Shown piece by piece: positions 35,213 through 48,890 of a DNA stretch of 64,000 nucleotides; positions within the stretch are counted from its first letter, which is position 1, and each line of letters opens with the position of its first letter. The notes below the pieces were generated by a model. That model searched no databases, had not been told where the DNA came from, and worked only from the letters and a program-made list of their open reading frames with translations. The DNA is from Chionoecetes opilio (taxonomy: Eukaryota > Arthropoda > Malacostraca > Decapoda > Majidae): the NCBI GenBank assembly GCA_016584305.1, contig JACEEZ010026253.1, forward strand, positions 1 through 64,000, in the 5' to 3' direction. A program made the position numbers and the translations under genes.

Positions 35213-36067
35213 GCCTTTTCTGCGGGGGAGCAAGATAAATTTCGCTTGCAAGCCGTCACTTTCCTTGCTGTACCCCCGCAGAAAACGCTCACCGTCGCTT
35301 GCTCCATGAGAAGGCGTCGTGGCGGCTGAGATGTAAGCAAAACAAAGAGCAAATGATTATTTTGACCCTCCAGATATGTTCACACTGGGACGTGTCCTAT
35401 ACCGTCATAGTCAGAAAAGTGTGCAGATTCAGGAAGCGTGCTTAGACATTTAATGTGACCATAAGTAGCCAAGCAATGAGGTGATGAAGCCAAAACAAGT
35501 GGGAGAAAATGTTTATGCACTGTTTACTTAACCCTTGTGTTTTCGTATATTTATACTTACATTACAGCTATAAACGTAAACTAATGCGATGCAAAATTTC
35601 CTCAGGAAGCCGATAGTGGTCTCAGTGTTTCTTAATATCCAATGATATTGTCAGCAAATCGGGTAAGAGTGAGGTGTGTGAAGTTGTTGATTTTCGATTG
35701 TTGAATTCCAGTCTTTAACTCCAGCTGTTCGAATGCATATCAAGCAATATGTACAGCTGTGACGATTATATATCCTTAATTAGACGCCGCAACCTCCCTT
35801 ATTTGATTCAAACTTTTATGATAAGACATTAAAATAAGAAAGTGTAAAATAAAGATTTTGTCGAAAAGTATATGGTCATTCTTTTATTGAAGCAGAAAGC
35901 ATCGCCACGTCAGCCGAACGCTGACGCACTTCACTGACGTACTTCTCTTGCTCCAGCAAAAAAATCTCTTGCCGGTCGGGGCAAGCATCTTCTCAGTATG
36001 ATTGAAAAGCAAGCGAAATTTTTATCTTGCAAGAAACATTTTTCTTGCTCACCGCAGAAAAACGCCT
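35213..36067. mobile_element. TIR element, duplicate copy
   Basis: Counterpart of 24517-25374, ending AACGCC next to TTAA at 36067-36070. Confidence 0.65.
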
Positions 36068-36070
36068 TAA

Positions 36071-36934
36071 AGTAATCGTCCAGACCATTTCATCCTCCTG
36101 ATTTAATGCAGTCAAAATATAGCCATTATTGAGTATGTCAACAATGTGTCACTTTTTGCATCTAGTCACCCGTTTTTAAATGATCCGCATTCAAAACCTG
36201 TAAATTCCCCGAGCTCTCAAAAAAGAACTGGCGACCAGCAGACGATGGACACGGCTCCGGTGACGTCACATTACCTTGCCTCCAGGCCAGCCCTATACAA
36301 ATATAGGGAGACTGAGAAAAAAATATAGTACTTGAAGAATTTTGGGTGTTTCTGATATATTTTTTGTGCGATATGGCATATACTTGTATCCTGTATGGGT
36401 GCAGCAAGAAGCTGTGGCTTTGCAGAGAGCTTAGCACCCATTTCCGACCTATTTGGCCAGGTTATGTGTGTGCAGCGCCGGTAAGAGGCGGGTGAGAGGC
36501 ACGCGGCAGGACAATGTGCTTCACACTGCGCGGCTCTCACCCGCCTCTCACCGGCGCTGCACACACATAACCTGGCCAAATAGGTCGGAAATGGGTGCTA
36601 AGCTCTCTAAAAAGGCACAGCCTTTCTTGCTGCATCCATACAGGATGCAAGTATATGCCATATCGCACAAAAAATTTATCAGAAACACCCAAAATTCTTC
36701 AAGTACTATATTTTTTTCTCAGTCTCCCTGTATTTGTATAGGGCTGGCCTGGGAGGCAAGGTAATGTGACGTCACCAGCAAGTTTCGCGCACGGCTAGAA
36801 TGGGGTTGTTTTTTCCCGCGCTTTTTACAAAAGTCATGTTTTTAGGGAAATAAGGCGTTGATTTTTTTTTTTGTGTGAATTGGGTAATAATGGTAAATAA
36901 TTATGCAAAGAAAAAATGGGTCTGGACGATTACT
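36071..36934 (-). mobile_element. Palindromic TTAA element, copy 2
   Basis: Counterpart of 25378-26248 with TTAA at 36067-36070 and 36935-36938. Same orientation; a few single-base indels. Confidence 0.85.
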
Positions 36935-37273
36935 TTAAGCTAAATGAATTCCCAAGTTTACAAATTAACTTACGTCCCGCACCTTTCCCCTTGCTGGGTG
37001 AAAAGGATTAACGGTGTAAAACCAACACCTAAAATGCCTCCACCGGAACGGAACGGAAGTGATGCCACTAGATGGCGAGTGTAGTGCACTGAACACTTAA
37101 TTACGGAAGAGGCTGAGAACAGGTGACTAACATCAGTGTCATAGAGTAGGGTCGGCCAGCGAACAGCTTGTGGGCGGGGACTCGTGACGTCAACTGCTAC
37201 AAACAACCTAGGTCGTGCTCCCCGACTGACACAGTCTGGCAGTCGCCCAACTCAACTCACTCAACCGTTCAGA

Positions 37274-37436
<163 letters not shown>

Positions 37437-37439
37437 TTT

Positions 37440-38151
37440 TCCAAATTTTCGCTTAAACCTCTATTAAAATTCCACTCTGGTTGATTAAGGCTTGTTCCTC
37501 CTTCGCCTGAGTCAGATCCCTCGTAATGATGTATTCTTTGCCCTTTCTGGCCTAGATCCACGGAAGGCTTACGGTCCTGACGGAGTCCCTCCTATTATTC
37601 TCAAAATCTGTGCTTTTGTGCTTTCACCTTGCCTGGTCAAACTTTTCCGTCTTTGTCTATCTACTTCCACCTTTCCTTCTTGCCGGAAGTTTGCTCACAT
37701 TAGTTCCTAAGAAGAGTGACCGTTCTAATCCTTCAAACTACCATCCTATAGCTTTGACTTCCTGCCTTTCTAAAGCTTTTGAATCTATATTTAATAAGAA
37801 GATTATTAGGCATCTATCTGCTCACAATCTTCTATCTGATCGTCAGTACGGTTTCCGTAGAGGGCGATCTTCTGGCGATCTTCTAGTTTTCCCAACTGAT
37901 CTTGGTCATCCTCCTTTAGGGGTTTCAGTGAAACTTTTGCTGTTGCCCTTGACATATCAAAAGCTTTTGATAGAGTCTGGCACAAATCTTTATTTTCCAA
38001 ACTACCCTCATTCAGTTTCTATCATTCTCTCTCTGTACCTTCATCTTATGTTTCCTTTCAAATCGTTCTATTGCAGCTACTGTAGGTGGACTTTGTTTTT
38101 CTTCTAAGTGATAATTATTGCTTTCCTAAGTGATAATTGTTCTCCTAAACT
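37440..38151 (+). pseudogene. LINE-J1: jockey-like reverse transcriptase, N-terminal half
   Basis: Non-LTR retrotransposon polymerase of a jockey-like family that recurs as J2-J5. Visible in shifting frames: DVFFALSGLDPRKAYGPDGV near 37525, a VKLFRLCLSTSTFPSCRKFA block near 37640, PKKSDRSNPSNYHPIALTSC near 37710, NLLSDRQYGFRRGRSSGDLL near 37826, and the motif A region (SKAFDRVWH in sister copies) near 37960, frameshifted here. The coding text stops near 38112 (GCAGCTACTGTAG region) and breaks into an LTR-like repeat; the C-terminal half continues at 49429. Confidence 0.88.
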
Positions 38152-38152
38152 G

Positions 38153-38690
38153 ATAATTGTAGAGACTTTCTTGGGCTGAGTTAAAATGGTACTTCCAGTT
38201 TTGTACACATGTATTTATAAGTCCAATAAGGAACATAGAATATTTACAACCAGATATGTAGTGAACCAAGCCAGCGAGTCTCGGGGGAGCGCGTGAGATA
38301 AGCGTCCTGGTAGCGTCGTGATCCGAGATGTTCTGTCTTCCTTCTCCCGGCTTCCGACCACTCATTCCTCCCGTTACTAACTGTTGTTGACATTATAAAA
38401 GGCTGATACCTATACATTTGGCCTGTGGCCTACTTGCTCGAGCTAACAAAAGTGCAAGCTGTATATGGTTCCCACGATGAACCATGGCAGGAAAGATATA
38501 CATATAATTATATATACATTATATTTATATAATTATATGTTTATGATGTTCCTAAAAATATACTGGTTCTTTTGATGTTAAGTACATGGGAATATCCTGT
38601 ATGGAAGTTATTATACGTGTTACACTTGTGTGATAATAGTTGTAATTCAATAGTAATAGTAATGCAAGTTATTATATATGTTAGAAGTGA
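38153..38690 (-). repeat. LTR-like direct repeat, left copy
   Basis: About 535 bp repeated in the same orientation at 48891-49428. On the minus strand it ends near AAAGTCTCTACAATTAT; it has TATAA-like words and an AAATACATGTGTACAAA stretch, as an LTR might. The minus-strand text just inside the other copy contains TGGTGGCGTACGCGG, a possible primer-binding site beginning TGG. No clear polypurine tract or exact target duplication, so LTR identity is provisional. Confidence 0.6.
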
Positions 38691-39818
38691 TTACTGACTG
38701 ACATTGCTCGGGCCGCTATATAATTTGTCCTCAAATTAGTCACATAAGAATTAGCTAGGGAATAAAAAGTGGTAAAATAACTGTACACCTAACTAAAGGC
38801 TATATACACACATACAAATTATATTTTCCATCCAAATACACTTCTAAATTCCAGAGCTTTATTCCATCGAAAAGTGTGTAAAATCTGAGCAAAATACACA
38901 GAAAAAAAAATTTCAAAAAAATCGGCGGGACCAGAGATGGAAGGGGTTTGGCCCGCTTTAATTCCCAAAATCATGGNNNNNNNNNNNNNNNNNNNNNNNN
39001 NNNNNNNNNNNNNNNNNNNNNNNNNNNNNNNNNNNNNNNNNNNNNNNNNNNNNNNNNNNNNNNNNNNNNNNNNNNNNNNNNNNNNNNNNNNNNNNNNNNN
39101 NNNNNNNNNNNNNNNNNNNNNNNNNNNNNNNNNNNNNNNNNNNNNNNNNNNNNNNNNNNNNNNNNNNNNNNNNNNNNNNNNNNNNNNNNNNNNNNNNNNN
39201 NNNNNNNNNNNNNNNNNNNNNNNNNNNNNNNNNNNNNNNNNNNNNNNNNNNNNNNNNNNNNNNNNNNNNNNNNNNNNNNNNNNNNNNNNNNNNNNNNNNN
39301 NNNNNNNNNNNNNNNNNNNNNNNNNNNNNNNNNNNNNNNNNNNNNNNNNNNNNNNNNNNNNNNNNNNNNNNNNNNNNNNNNNNNNNNNNNNNNNNNNNNN
39401 NNNNNNNNNNNNNNNNNNNNNNNNNNNNNNNNNNNNNNNNNNNNNNNNTAGATAAGTAAATGACATCTGCTGATACACATTGGTGGTTATACTGTATAAG
39501 TCAAATGGATAAATATCATAGGTAGAGACATCGCTGGATACACATTACTGTGGTGCATCGGTGTGGCAATTCGACGTTTGCCAAAAAAATTCATAAATGA
39601 TTATAATGCAATGTTATTGTAGAAAATAATTTGACATCAGCAAGTGTAAAACTGACTGGCAGAGAAATTGAATGAATTTCTTATTCGTCATTGGCGAACA
39701 ATGTTATGAGAGATAAGGTTATCCGCGATCAATCTATGTTTTCTGAGGTCTGTAGTAAGACAAGTAGCATTCGTAATTTCACTGCAAGTTTGAATTCGTA
39801 GGTAAGTAATGATAAATG
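38691..39818. other. Interior of LTR-like block with assembly gap
   Basis: No recognised gene. Includes 472 N at 38977-39448. Confidence 0.5.
38977..39448. other. Assembly gap (472 N)
   Basis: Run of N; frames reported across it are meaningless. Confidence 1.
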
Positions 39819-40178
39819 CAGGGCCGGATTTAGACCTGTGACGGCCCCTGGGCAGCCTCTGTGTGGGGGCCCCCTTTCATTACAAAATTTTACAAAGTAT
39901 GAGATGCCGAGCAGCTGGGGGGTCCGGGGATTTTTTTTGAAATTTTAGCCTTTTTAGGAGCATATTGAAACAATCAGCATAGCTAAATTGAGAAAGTATA
40001 TTAACTTTAGCAATGTATACAATAGAGAAGGAATTGATTATAACAGTCATATTTATAAGCAAAGTAAGCAATAGCTACTATTTACAACACTAGTCTGAAT
40101 ATCTATGATGCATATCTACATTTTCCATATATCTGCAAATGAACAAATAAATTTTACAATACCAGTAGCTACCTTTAA

Positions 40179-42500
40179 TTACAGAACTGGCAGTGGCACT
40201 TTACGAGATCTAGCCCTTGCAAAGTTTTTGATCAAATCATGGAAGTCAGTTTCTCTGAGGATGTCATATTCATTGCTCATCAAAGCTAGGTGGCTTAGCC
40301 TGTCATGACACATTGTAGTACGAAGTCTGTTTTTGATAAATTTCATTTTACTGAAAGAACATTCTCCAGAACAATTTGAAACCATGAGCACCAAGTACAT
40401 CCGCAACATTATTTCAACATTTGGAAATGTATCTACAACATTCTTGTATATCAACAGCTTGTAAAAGAAATGTGCCCTCCCTTTCTCTACATCTTCGTCT
40501 TTAAGAAATTGAGTAAAGAAGGCTGCAAACTGCACTAGTTCAACTCCAAGTGTTTGATCCAGATCATTCTTGTACTCAGCAACCAATTTCGCAGCAGCTG
40601 CTTCAATTTCATCACAATTCAATGATTGCAGTTTATCCAAGAATACAAAAAGTGAACAGATTTCTTCATAGGCCTTCAACCGTTGATCCAGTGAGCTCAG
40701 GAACTGATCAATTGCTGTAAGGAAATTCTGTATGCGAAATGCTTCTGACTGTGAGAGTGATGCTTCTTCAGATCGTCCATAATCCAATGGATTGTGTAGG
40801 ACATTACGTTGGCGCTTACGTGTCTGTAAATATTCCTCGGTTCCTGACAATTATTTCCCCTTCTCCTCATAAACATGGAAGCGATCTCGTTTTTCACGTA
40901 CAAAACATTCCAAGGACTTCAACATTGCGACTGCTGTGTTCAACTCAAGTTTTGGATCTTGCAATGCGTGGCTTGTGGCATCAACTCTACCAAGAATGTC
41001 ATGCCAAAAAACAGATAAATGGCTGTCACTAGCTTGCCCATCTTTTCAAGGAGACCGCTGGCTTCATAACTAGTTTTTCTCATCTCATTCTCATCTCTAG
41101 TTATTTTAGCAAGTGCTTCACGGATTGGGACATATCCTTGGACAATTGCTTTCACTGCAACAGCTCGACAGGACCATCTTGTTGTAGAAATCCTCTTTGG
41201 TACAGACACTGGGCCAGATTCTACATTTTTCAGTAAATCGCTAAGAATTGCATAACGACGTGTAGAAGCTCTGAAGAACACATAAATGGCCTCTATAAAA
41301 TCAAAAAATGAGATAGCTGCTTGACAACATTCAGCTGCAGCTTTTCCAACCAGGTTTAATGAGTGACCTGCACAAGGTATCCAAACTGCATGATGATTTT
41401 TAGCTGCAACTTTGGCTTGCAGACCATTGTATCTCCCACTCATAGATGTTGCATTATCATATGATTGCCCACGACAATTTTGAATGTCAATATCATAGTC
41501 TGTTAGAAATTTCATCAAACCTTCAAACATTTCTTGAGCCTTGTGTCCTTGATTTGGTAAAACTTTTACAAATCTCTCTACAGGTGTATCATGCTCCATG
41601 TATCTGAAGATCAGTGTTAGTTGATCAACATGACCTTCATCAGGTGTTGAATCGAGATAAATTGAGTAATATTTTGACAGCTTTATACGTGCAATTATTT
41701 CCTTGAGTACTTCATTGCCTATTAGTCTGATGATTTCTTCACAGATGGTTGAAGATAAATAGTTTGTATGGCCACTGCCTCTACTGGCATGATTATGTAT
41801 GTGTTACTTGAGGAAATCATCATACTCGGCCAAAAGCTCTAACAATCCTAAATAATTTCCATTATGAGGAGATCCAATTATTTCATCATCTCCTCGAAGA
41901 GCTAGGCCTCTTTCACATAAAATTTCAACACACTAATCAGTCGTTTCAAAAGACTACACCAATACTGCTCAACTTGATCCACTTGTGTTGTTAGCTTTGA
42001 GTCTACACCTCCAACTCTCATTGCACGACTTGTTGCTGACAAAACTGCTTGAATGTGATCCTTTGATTGTTCCTGGCCAGCAACCCTATTGGCGTGTTTC
42101 CAGTCACAGAACCCATCAGATGTGAACTGAGATCTCGAAGCACCCATTAGCTTGCAATAGAAGCAGTAGACCACCCCCATTTTCTGGAGATAGACATAGC
42201 CAAGAACGCTTTGTAACTTCCCCATTTCGATTCCTTCGCTCAAACATACCTGGTGGGCATTTGCGACTGACATTTTTTGCGTCTTTTTGGATTGCTGAAT
42301 TAGCTTCCAAAAATGTTGCATCACTGTGGTGGAGACTCTCAGCACCTTTCTCTTTTACTTCTGTTTTTCTTTTACTTTTTGATCTATCTATGTATGTATG
42401 GATCATCCACACCTGTGGATACACAAGGAAGCACAAGGAAAAGATGCAGAGGATGTTACGAAAAGATATCACTAGAAGAAGGATACATGGTGGCCTCAAA
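40179..42500 (-). pseudogene. hAT transposase relic (TTF zinc finger type)
   Basis: Order on the minus strand: a TTF-type zinc-finger region (GVVYCFYCKLM and SQFTSDGFCDWKHA, about 42170-42080) and KDHIQAVLSATSRA; a gap of missing or frameshifted text 41900-41600 (TSPDEGHVDQL-like); the catalytic region with DIDIQNCRGQSYDNATSMSG near 41490 and IPCAGHSLNLVGKAAAEC near 41370; then the C-terminal dimerisation domain with LRMYLVLMVSNCSGECSFSK near 40390 and KNRLRTTMCHDRLSHLALM near 40310. This is the ZMYM1/DUF4371-like hAT layout. Only three or four frameshifts or stops separate long frames of 127-223 codons, so decay is moderate and the copy is fairly young. Confidence 0.9.
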
Positions 42501-43001
42501 CAAGGCTAGAAGAGTTCTTCTGCAGTGCATGTGATGGTCAGCCACATCTCTGCCTTTCATGTTTCAATGAAAAATATGCCTCATACTAAGGAAAATGCAT
42601 GGGAAATTGGGAAACGATTACACATTCGGATAATTCAATTTAGCTTTTTTTTTATTTTTGTTTACGGAACTAATTTCGTGAGTTTTATGGTATTTTCTTC
42701 TACAGTTAATTACTGCTGCATTATGTAATGATTGTAATTTGCTTATAAGATGAATACACCTTACAAGCTTTGTGTTACAAAGTTTTATATGCATTTTGGA
42801 AGCATGTATTGTTATATATAATATTATCTTATCAATGCATCTAATTGCAATGTTTAATTTTTGCTTTATATGCAAAGAATGCATTCGCATGTTTTATTTG
42901 ATAACTGCTTTATTTTCATATTGATTATAATGCTTATAGGATCACATTATCATATGAAAACATAATAAAATTAGGGGGGGAGGGGCACTCAGTAGAGCGC
43001 A

Positions 43002-43078
43002 TACCTCCGCCCGAATATTTCATCAATTGGTTGCCATGGCAACAGTTGTGATTCGATTAAAAAAAAAGTAAAAAAAGT

Positions 43079-43158
<80 letters not shown>

Positions 43159-43406
43159 TATATGCACTCATTATGAGCGCATACGCCCGCCCGAATTGTC
43201 CATCAATTGGTTGCCATGGCAACAGTTGTCAATAGATTTCATCCAAAATTAAATCGGTTCTTCCTTATACCAAATAGACTTGGTATACCAAGTTTGGTCC
43301 AAATATATTCGTAACTTTTCGAGAAATCCTGTACACTAACAAACAGACAGACAGACAGACAGATCGGGGTGAAAACATAACCCCTCCAACTTCGTTGGCG
43401 GAGGTA
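43002..43406. mobile_element. MITE with TACCTCCGCC ends and internal (TA)n
   Basis: Ends TACCTCCGCC and GGCGGAGGTA. A CATCAATTGGTTGCCATGGC segment occurs twice (near 43020 and 43201) around a (TA)n run at 43082-43156. A CAGACAGACAGACAGACAG stretch precedes the right end. Nested in the 4.46 kb hAT element. Class unknown. Confidence 0.65.
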
Positions 43407-44289
43407 AAAAAAAAATTGATGAACAAGGAAAAAGGATTTTTGGGCTAATCATAGTTAACTAATTTACACAATTATGAGTATTTTTTATTACCTGATATCG
43501 TTGCAAGACATTTATAGCCATAACAAATACAAATGTACATAACAATTGGCTATGTACTCATGTTTGCAAAAGTTTTTAATAAGGGTTATTCGGGCCACGG
43601 ATGTACCAATTCGCAAAGAAGGAAAGAACTGTTCGGTACACCGGTGGCCCAATACGCAGTTTATGTGTTTAAATCCCACTGTAGTGATCATCCATACGAT
43701 GATACGACGCCACTTTTATGTAAACAAACACTTACGTCATTCTGTGACATATGAGTTCACTTTCATTACTTCATTTCATCACATATAGACATATCTCAGT
43801 ATTCTGTGCCTTACTAGCACACTCTTTGTGTATTCATGGACACCAGAAATCATTAATTGGTAGCGAAATATTACATCGGAAATGAAAAAAATACTAAAAA
43901 ACTTACCTCAAAATCAGCCACGGATCGCTCATTAAACCCCTTAATCAGCTGCGTGTGCCCGTTTTCCCTAATATCTGTTAGAGGGAGACCATTCTAAACC
44001 TAGAAATGTGGCCATGGACAATCAAGCAACACTACCGCTATAGGCAGTTGGATATAAGATAAATTATTAATTTGATTATAAATTAAGGCCTCTTGATTAA
44101 AAAATATTTATTATAAAAATATACAAGGAAGTGTTAAGTAAATAAATAAATAAGAACAAAAATTATAATATGTGGAGACCCCAGGCCCCAGTTTGGCAGA
44201 TTGCCCCATTTTGTGGGGGCCCCCTGATTGTGGGGGCCCCTGGGCAGCTGCCCACTGTGCCCACTCCTAAATCCGGCCCTGGATAAATG

Positions 44290-46233
44290 GTTAGTTAGTT
44301 GTACAATGTGCATAGGTAATACATGTGAGCATCATGTAGTTCATATAGATGTGTGCATCACGTACATCACGTAGATGTGTAAATAGTTCTGGAGCAACTG
44401 CTTGGCATGCATATAAATACCTAGTTTAATATGTTCGTAAGAACACAATCCTATCATTCAAATAGTGATCGTGGTACAACAGGAAGAACGTAAGTAATTC
44501 ATTCCTGTAGTGAATGTAATTCACGTATGCATTTGATACGTAAGAAATCCATTCAAGTAAAAAAAATGTAACTTGTGCAACAATAAGTGCGTTAGTATTT
44601 CTTTCTAGTAAATAATGTAAGGCAACAATAAGTGCGTAAGAATTCCTTCAATTGAGGAATGGAAGTAAATAATGCAATGCACTGTGGTGCATCTTTAACT
44701 CTTACATAATAGTATTCTAATGTGAACAGTTATACATAGTTTATCAAGTTTCTGTCATCCATTAGAGACTCATCGTGCAAGAGTTACAAGGTAAAAATGG
44801 AAATTATATCATTTTCTACTAGTAGTTGGTCAGAATAATATGTAGCTAAACCAAAAAATTCGTAAAACACCAATGTAAAGTATTTTCAAGAGTGTATATA
44901 ACATTGGCTTGGTGTGTTGTGTAGACATCTTCTAAAAAGAGAACAACACACATAAAAATTTCAGAATATATGGTAAATGTAAAAGAATCAGGTGAACTGA
45001 TATAACATGTAATGATATGGAATGGTATGGAATGGAATGACATTACTGCCTGCGCGTGTGTGACCGCAATTTGTTACGGTAATAATTTGTAGCTGTGAGT
45101 GTGGCATCATTAACTACAAGTGTGTCCTGTGTATCAGTATTAGGGTTTGGTAAATCGTCACCTGTCAATCCTCTAGCTACTCGAAAAGTTACTCGCGACC
45201 GTTTAGTAAGACGTCTCCCACTAGACAGCCACGATGTGTCTCAGAATCTTGCGAAGGACAGAGAACAGTAGGGGTAGAACAGGAATCAGGTTCAGTGTTA
45301 CTCGGTGAATTTATTTCACTGTGAGCTGTCACCTCTGATGGCCGCTCGGGCACACTAGTTATTGCATGTACGTCAATTGTAAATGGAAATGTAGGTTAAA
45401 ACAGCACTATTATTCTTCTAACGTTGAAATTGTCCGTAAATGTGTTGTGTATGTTAATATCACTGTATTAAGACGAAATGTACCTGTACACCACTGTGTT
45501 AGACATTAAATCTGTATACCTGCTCACCGAAAACTGTAAAGTAAAATATTACTTAGCTGTGAGATACTAGCATTGCAGGTATACTAGCAGGAATGATAAG
45601 GTGAGGTTCCGGCGACTGAAGGATGAACACAGCCGGTGGTTGGATGACTGGATGAAGGATGTTCAGTGGCCGGATACTACATATTCTGTCAAAGAGGTCA
45701 TATAAGAAAAAAGTAATAGCATATAAATACACAAATAAGAAATATGAACTATATACTCAGGCAGTTGTGGTGGTGCGGCGCGCGCTCAAATCCGTAGTGT
45801 GGGACGGGTGGTGACGGTAGTGAGTGCCTCGTCAGGTTTTCTGGTGAGGTCGCAGGGTGGTGTTGAGCTGAGTCAGCTGTCCGGTGAGGGCGGTAGGGAG
45901 GTGGTGTTGCTGGAGGGTATTGGTGTTGCGCTGGGCCATGACGAGATACTGGGGGTGGCTGCCGGATATATGTGTGTTGCATCTTGGAGCTGGTGATATG
46001 TGTTACGCCTTGGTGCTGCGTCTCGGTGTTGCGTCACGGTGTTGCGTCGTACCGGGGTGGATGATACGTTGAGATGGCGAGCTGAGACGTTGTTGTCTGG
46101 CAGTGGGGGCTGGGTGGCAGTGGTGATGCGTCGACCTTGTGACCCGCGGAATGTGCTGCGCTGCAGGTTTGCTTGTAGAAGTAATGTCTCTTCTCTTGTA
46201 GAAGGAATTTTGATATACGTCTTGCTTATAGAC
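44290..46233 (-). other. LTR-like block interior; possible retroelement protein traces
   Basis: No intact gene. On the minus strand, 46200-45749 gives Pro/Thr/His/Gln-rich text and 45370-45050 gives Ser/Thr-rich text ending NKLRSHTRRQ and a stop, with a frameshift between. Such tails are seen in retroelement gag or integrase ends but no catalytic motif is present, so this is weak. Confidence 0.3.
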
Positions 46234-46472
46234 TTGTAGTAATGGGGGCGTTAGGGCTAAGGCAAAAAATACTACATACCGCCAGAATTTTAATTTCCGA
46301 ATTTGTTTTGTGGATCTCGGAGAATGCTCATATACGAGTAGTTGTTCATAAAATTCTAATGTACATATTCTTATAATTCATTTAAAGTTGGTTTCCTGCC
46401 TTATAATGAGATAATAACATTTTGAGAAGTTTTGTTGATGTAGGGATACGTCAAGGGATGAATACATATCGG

Positions 46473-46780
<308 letters not shown>

Positions 46781-47130
46781 TTGATCTCTACTATTATTTA
46801 AATACTCCCATTGGTCACCAACAAAGGTATTAAAAGAAATAGCAGCCCAGAGTCTGAGCCCAGAGTCTGCCCAGACCAAGACCCAGACCGTATACTGTAA
46901 TTTTTAACAGCAAATAAATCTGCTAATCTGACTTTACAGCTATTTCTATGACTTTACGATGGTGTGAGTTCATATAAGGAATAATATTAATAGAGTTCCT
47001 TAGTCGTGCGGATCGTTATTCACCCTATACATAAGATATTCTTGCAATGGTTATAATGGTTGGTAATTGTGAAATATAAGCAGTTTTACGCGTATAATCT
47101 GTAATTAAAAATATATTAGACATACATTAA

Positions 47131-48015
47131 AGTAATCGTCCAGACCCATTTTTTCTTTGCATAATTATGTTGAATGATCATTCAAAATACCTAAGCCACA
47201 AAAAATTATTCATTTCCACGCCTTATTTCCCTAGAAACATGACTTTTGTAAAAAGCGCGGGAAAAACAACAGCCCCATTCCAGTCGTGGCGGGAAACTTG
47301 CTGGCGACGTCACACGAGTGAGCCTCCCAGCCCGGCCCTATACAAATACACGGAGACTCGGAGAAAAATGTAGTACTTGGGGAATTTTGGGTGTTTCTGA
47401 TATTTTTTTTTTGCGATGTGGCATATACTTGCATCCTTCATGGATACAGCAAGAAAGCTGTGCCTTTGCAGAGAGCTTAGCACCCATTTCTGACCTATTT
47501 GACCATGATAATGTCTGTGCAGCGCCTGGCAGTGGCGGGTTAGAGGAGCGCGGCTAGACAATGTGCTTCACACCGCGCTCCTCTCACCCGCCACTGTCAG
47601 GCGCTGCACAGACATTATCATGGTCAAATAGGTCGGAAATGGGTGCTAAGCTCTCTGCAAAGGCACAGCTTTCTTGCTGTACCCATGAAGGATGCAAGTA
47701 TATGCCATATCGCAAAAAATATATATCAGAAACGCCCAAAATTCCCCAAGTACTGCATTTTTCTCCGTGTCTCCGTGTATTTGTATCAGGCAGGGCTGGG
47801 AGGCTCACTCTTGTGACGTTGCCGATTCGTGGTGCGTCGTCTGCTGTCCGCCAGTTGTGTTTTGAGAGCTCGGGGAATTTACAGATTTTGAATGCGGATC
47901 ATTTAAAAACGGGTGACTGGATGCAAAAAGTGACAACATATTGTTGATATACTCGATCATGGCTATATTTTGACTGCATTAAATCAGGAATGATGAAATG
48001 GTCTGGACGATTACT
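47131..48015 (+). mobile_element. Palindromic TTAA element, copy 3 (885 bp)
   Basis: TTAA at 47127-47130 and 48016-48019, AGTAATCGTCCAGACC ends. Orientation is opposite to copy 1 (B end left, A end right). Inverted arms meet near 47565. Confidence 0.88.
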
Positions 48016-48489
48016 TTAACTCTTATTTGTTTCTCAGATAGTGAATAGTTCGTGCATAAATGAGTTAAGAGACGAAATATAACCTTCTGTCCCAAATTTC
48101 TTCCTTTGCGCCCGTAGCCCCTGTCGATGGGAGCGTTATCTCTTTGATGAATATCTTGATTTGTTGTTTTCATACCTTTCCTGGTGACCACTGGGAGTAT
48201 TCAAATAATAGTATAGATCAAGAAATATACATACACATGTGTAAAACCGATATGTATTCATCCCTTGACGTATCTGGCTACATCAACAAAACTTCACAAA
48301 ATATGTTGTTACCTCATTATAAGGCACGAAACCAACTTTAAATGAATTATAAAAATATGTACATAAGAATTTTATGAACAACCACTCGTATATAAGCATT
48401 CTCCGAGATCCACAGAACAAATTCGGAAATTAAAATTCTGGCAGTATGAAGAGCTTTTTTCCTTAGCCCAAACGCCCCCATTGTAGTTG

Positions 48490-48890
48490 CTGGCTGGCTC
48501 GTGGTTGCGTTAAGTTACGGCTTGATAACGAAGATAATGGCTTGGTTATGCTTGCTGGTTGCGGTAAAAGTACGGAGGTACTTGGTTGATGGATGTGGTT
48601 GTGATTTGGTTGTTAACTGGCTGGCTGTGGTTGTACGTTGGAGAGCTTTGTAGAACGTCTAGCTTCGTATAGCTTATCGTATAGCTTAAGTAGTAGTAGT
48701 TGCTGGTTGTAGAACGGCGTATTGTAACTTGGTAGAACGTGGAAAAGCTGTATAAAGCTCTAACTTAGTTAACTCTTGTAGAGGCTTGTAGATTTGCTTG
48801 TAGAAGTGCGTAGGGTAACTTTTTCACACCGCGTACGCCACCATTTATAAGACTGATTCACTCCGCGTACGCCACCATTTATAAGTCTGT
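48490..48890. other. Non-coding interior beside right LTR-like repeat
   Basis: GT-rich sequence with TGTAGAA-type repeats and two copies of CGCGTACGCCACCATTTATA (near 48831 and 48864). No gene seen. Confidence 0.4.

Larger units (their letters stand above)
39819..44281 (-). mobile_element. hAT DNA transposon, 4.46 kb, perfect 8 bp target duplication
   Basis: Terminal inverted repeats CAGGGCCGGATTTAG and its complement, flanked by identical GATAAATG at 39811-39818 and 44282-44289. Carries a broken minus-strand transposase (40179-42500) and a nested MITE (43002-43406). Subterminal GGGGGCCCC-rich blocks repeat near both ends (about 39866 and 44216-44240). Confidence 0.95.

Noticed and set aside
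38819..39480. Frames of 167-219 codons
   Set aside because: Translation of the second N gap.
45749..46239. Possible gag gene
   Set aside because: Pro/His/Gln-rich text but no zinc knuckle, capsid-like fold signature or adjoining pol; kept only as a weak trace.
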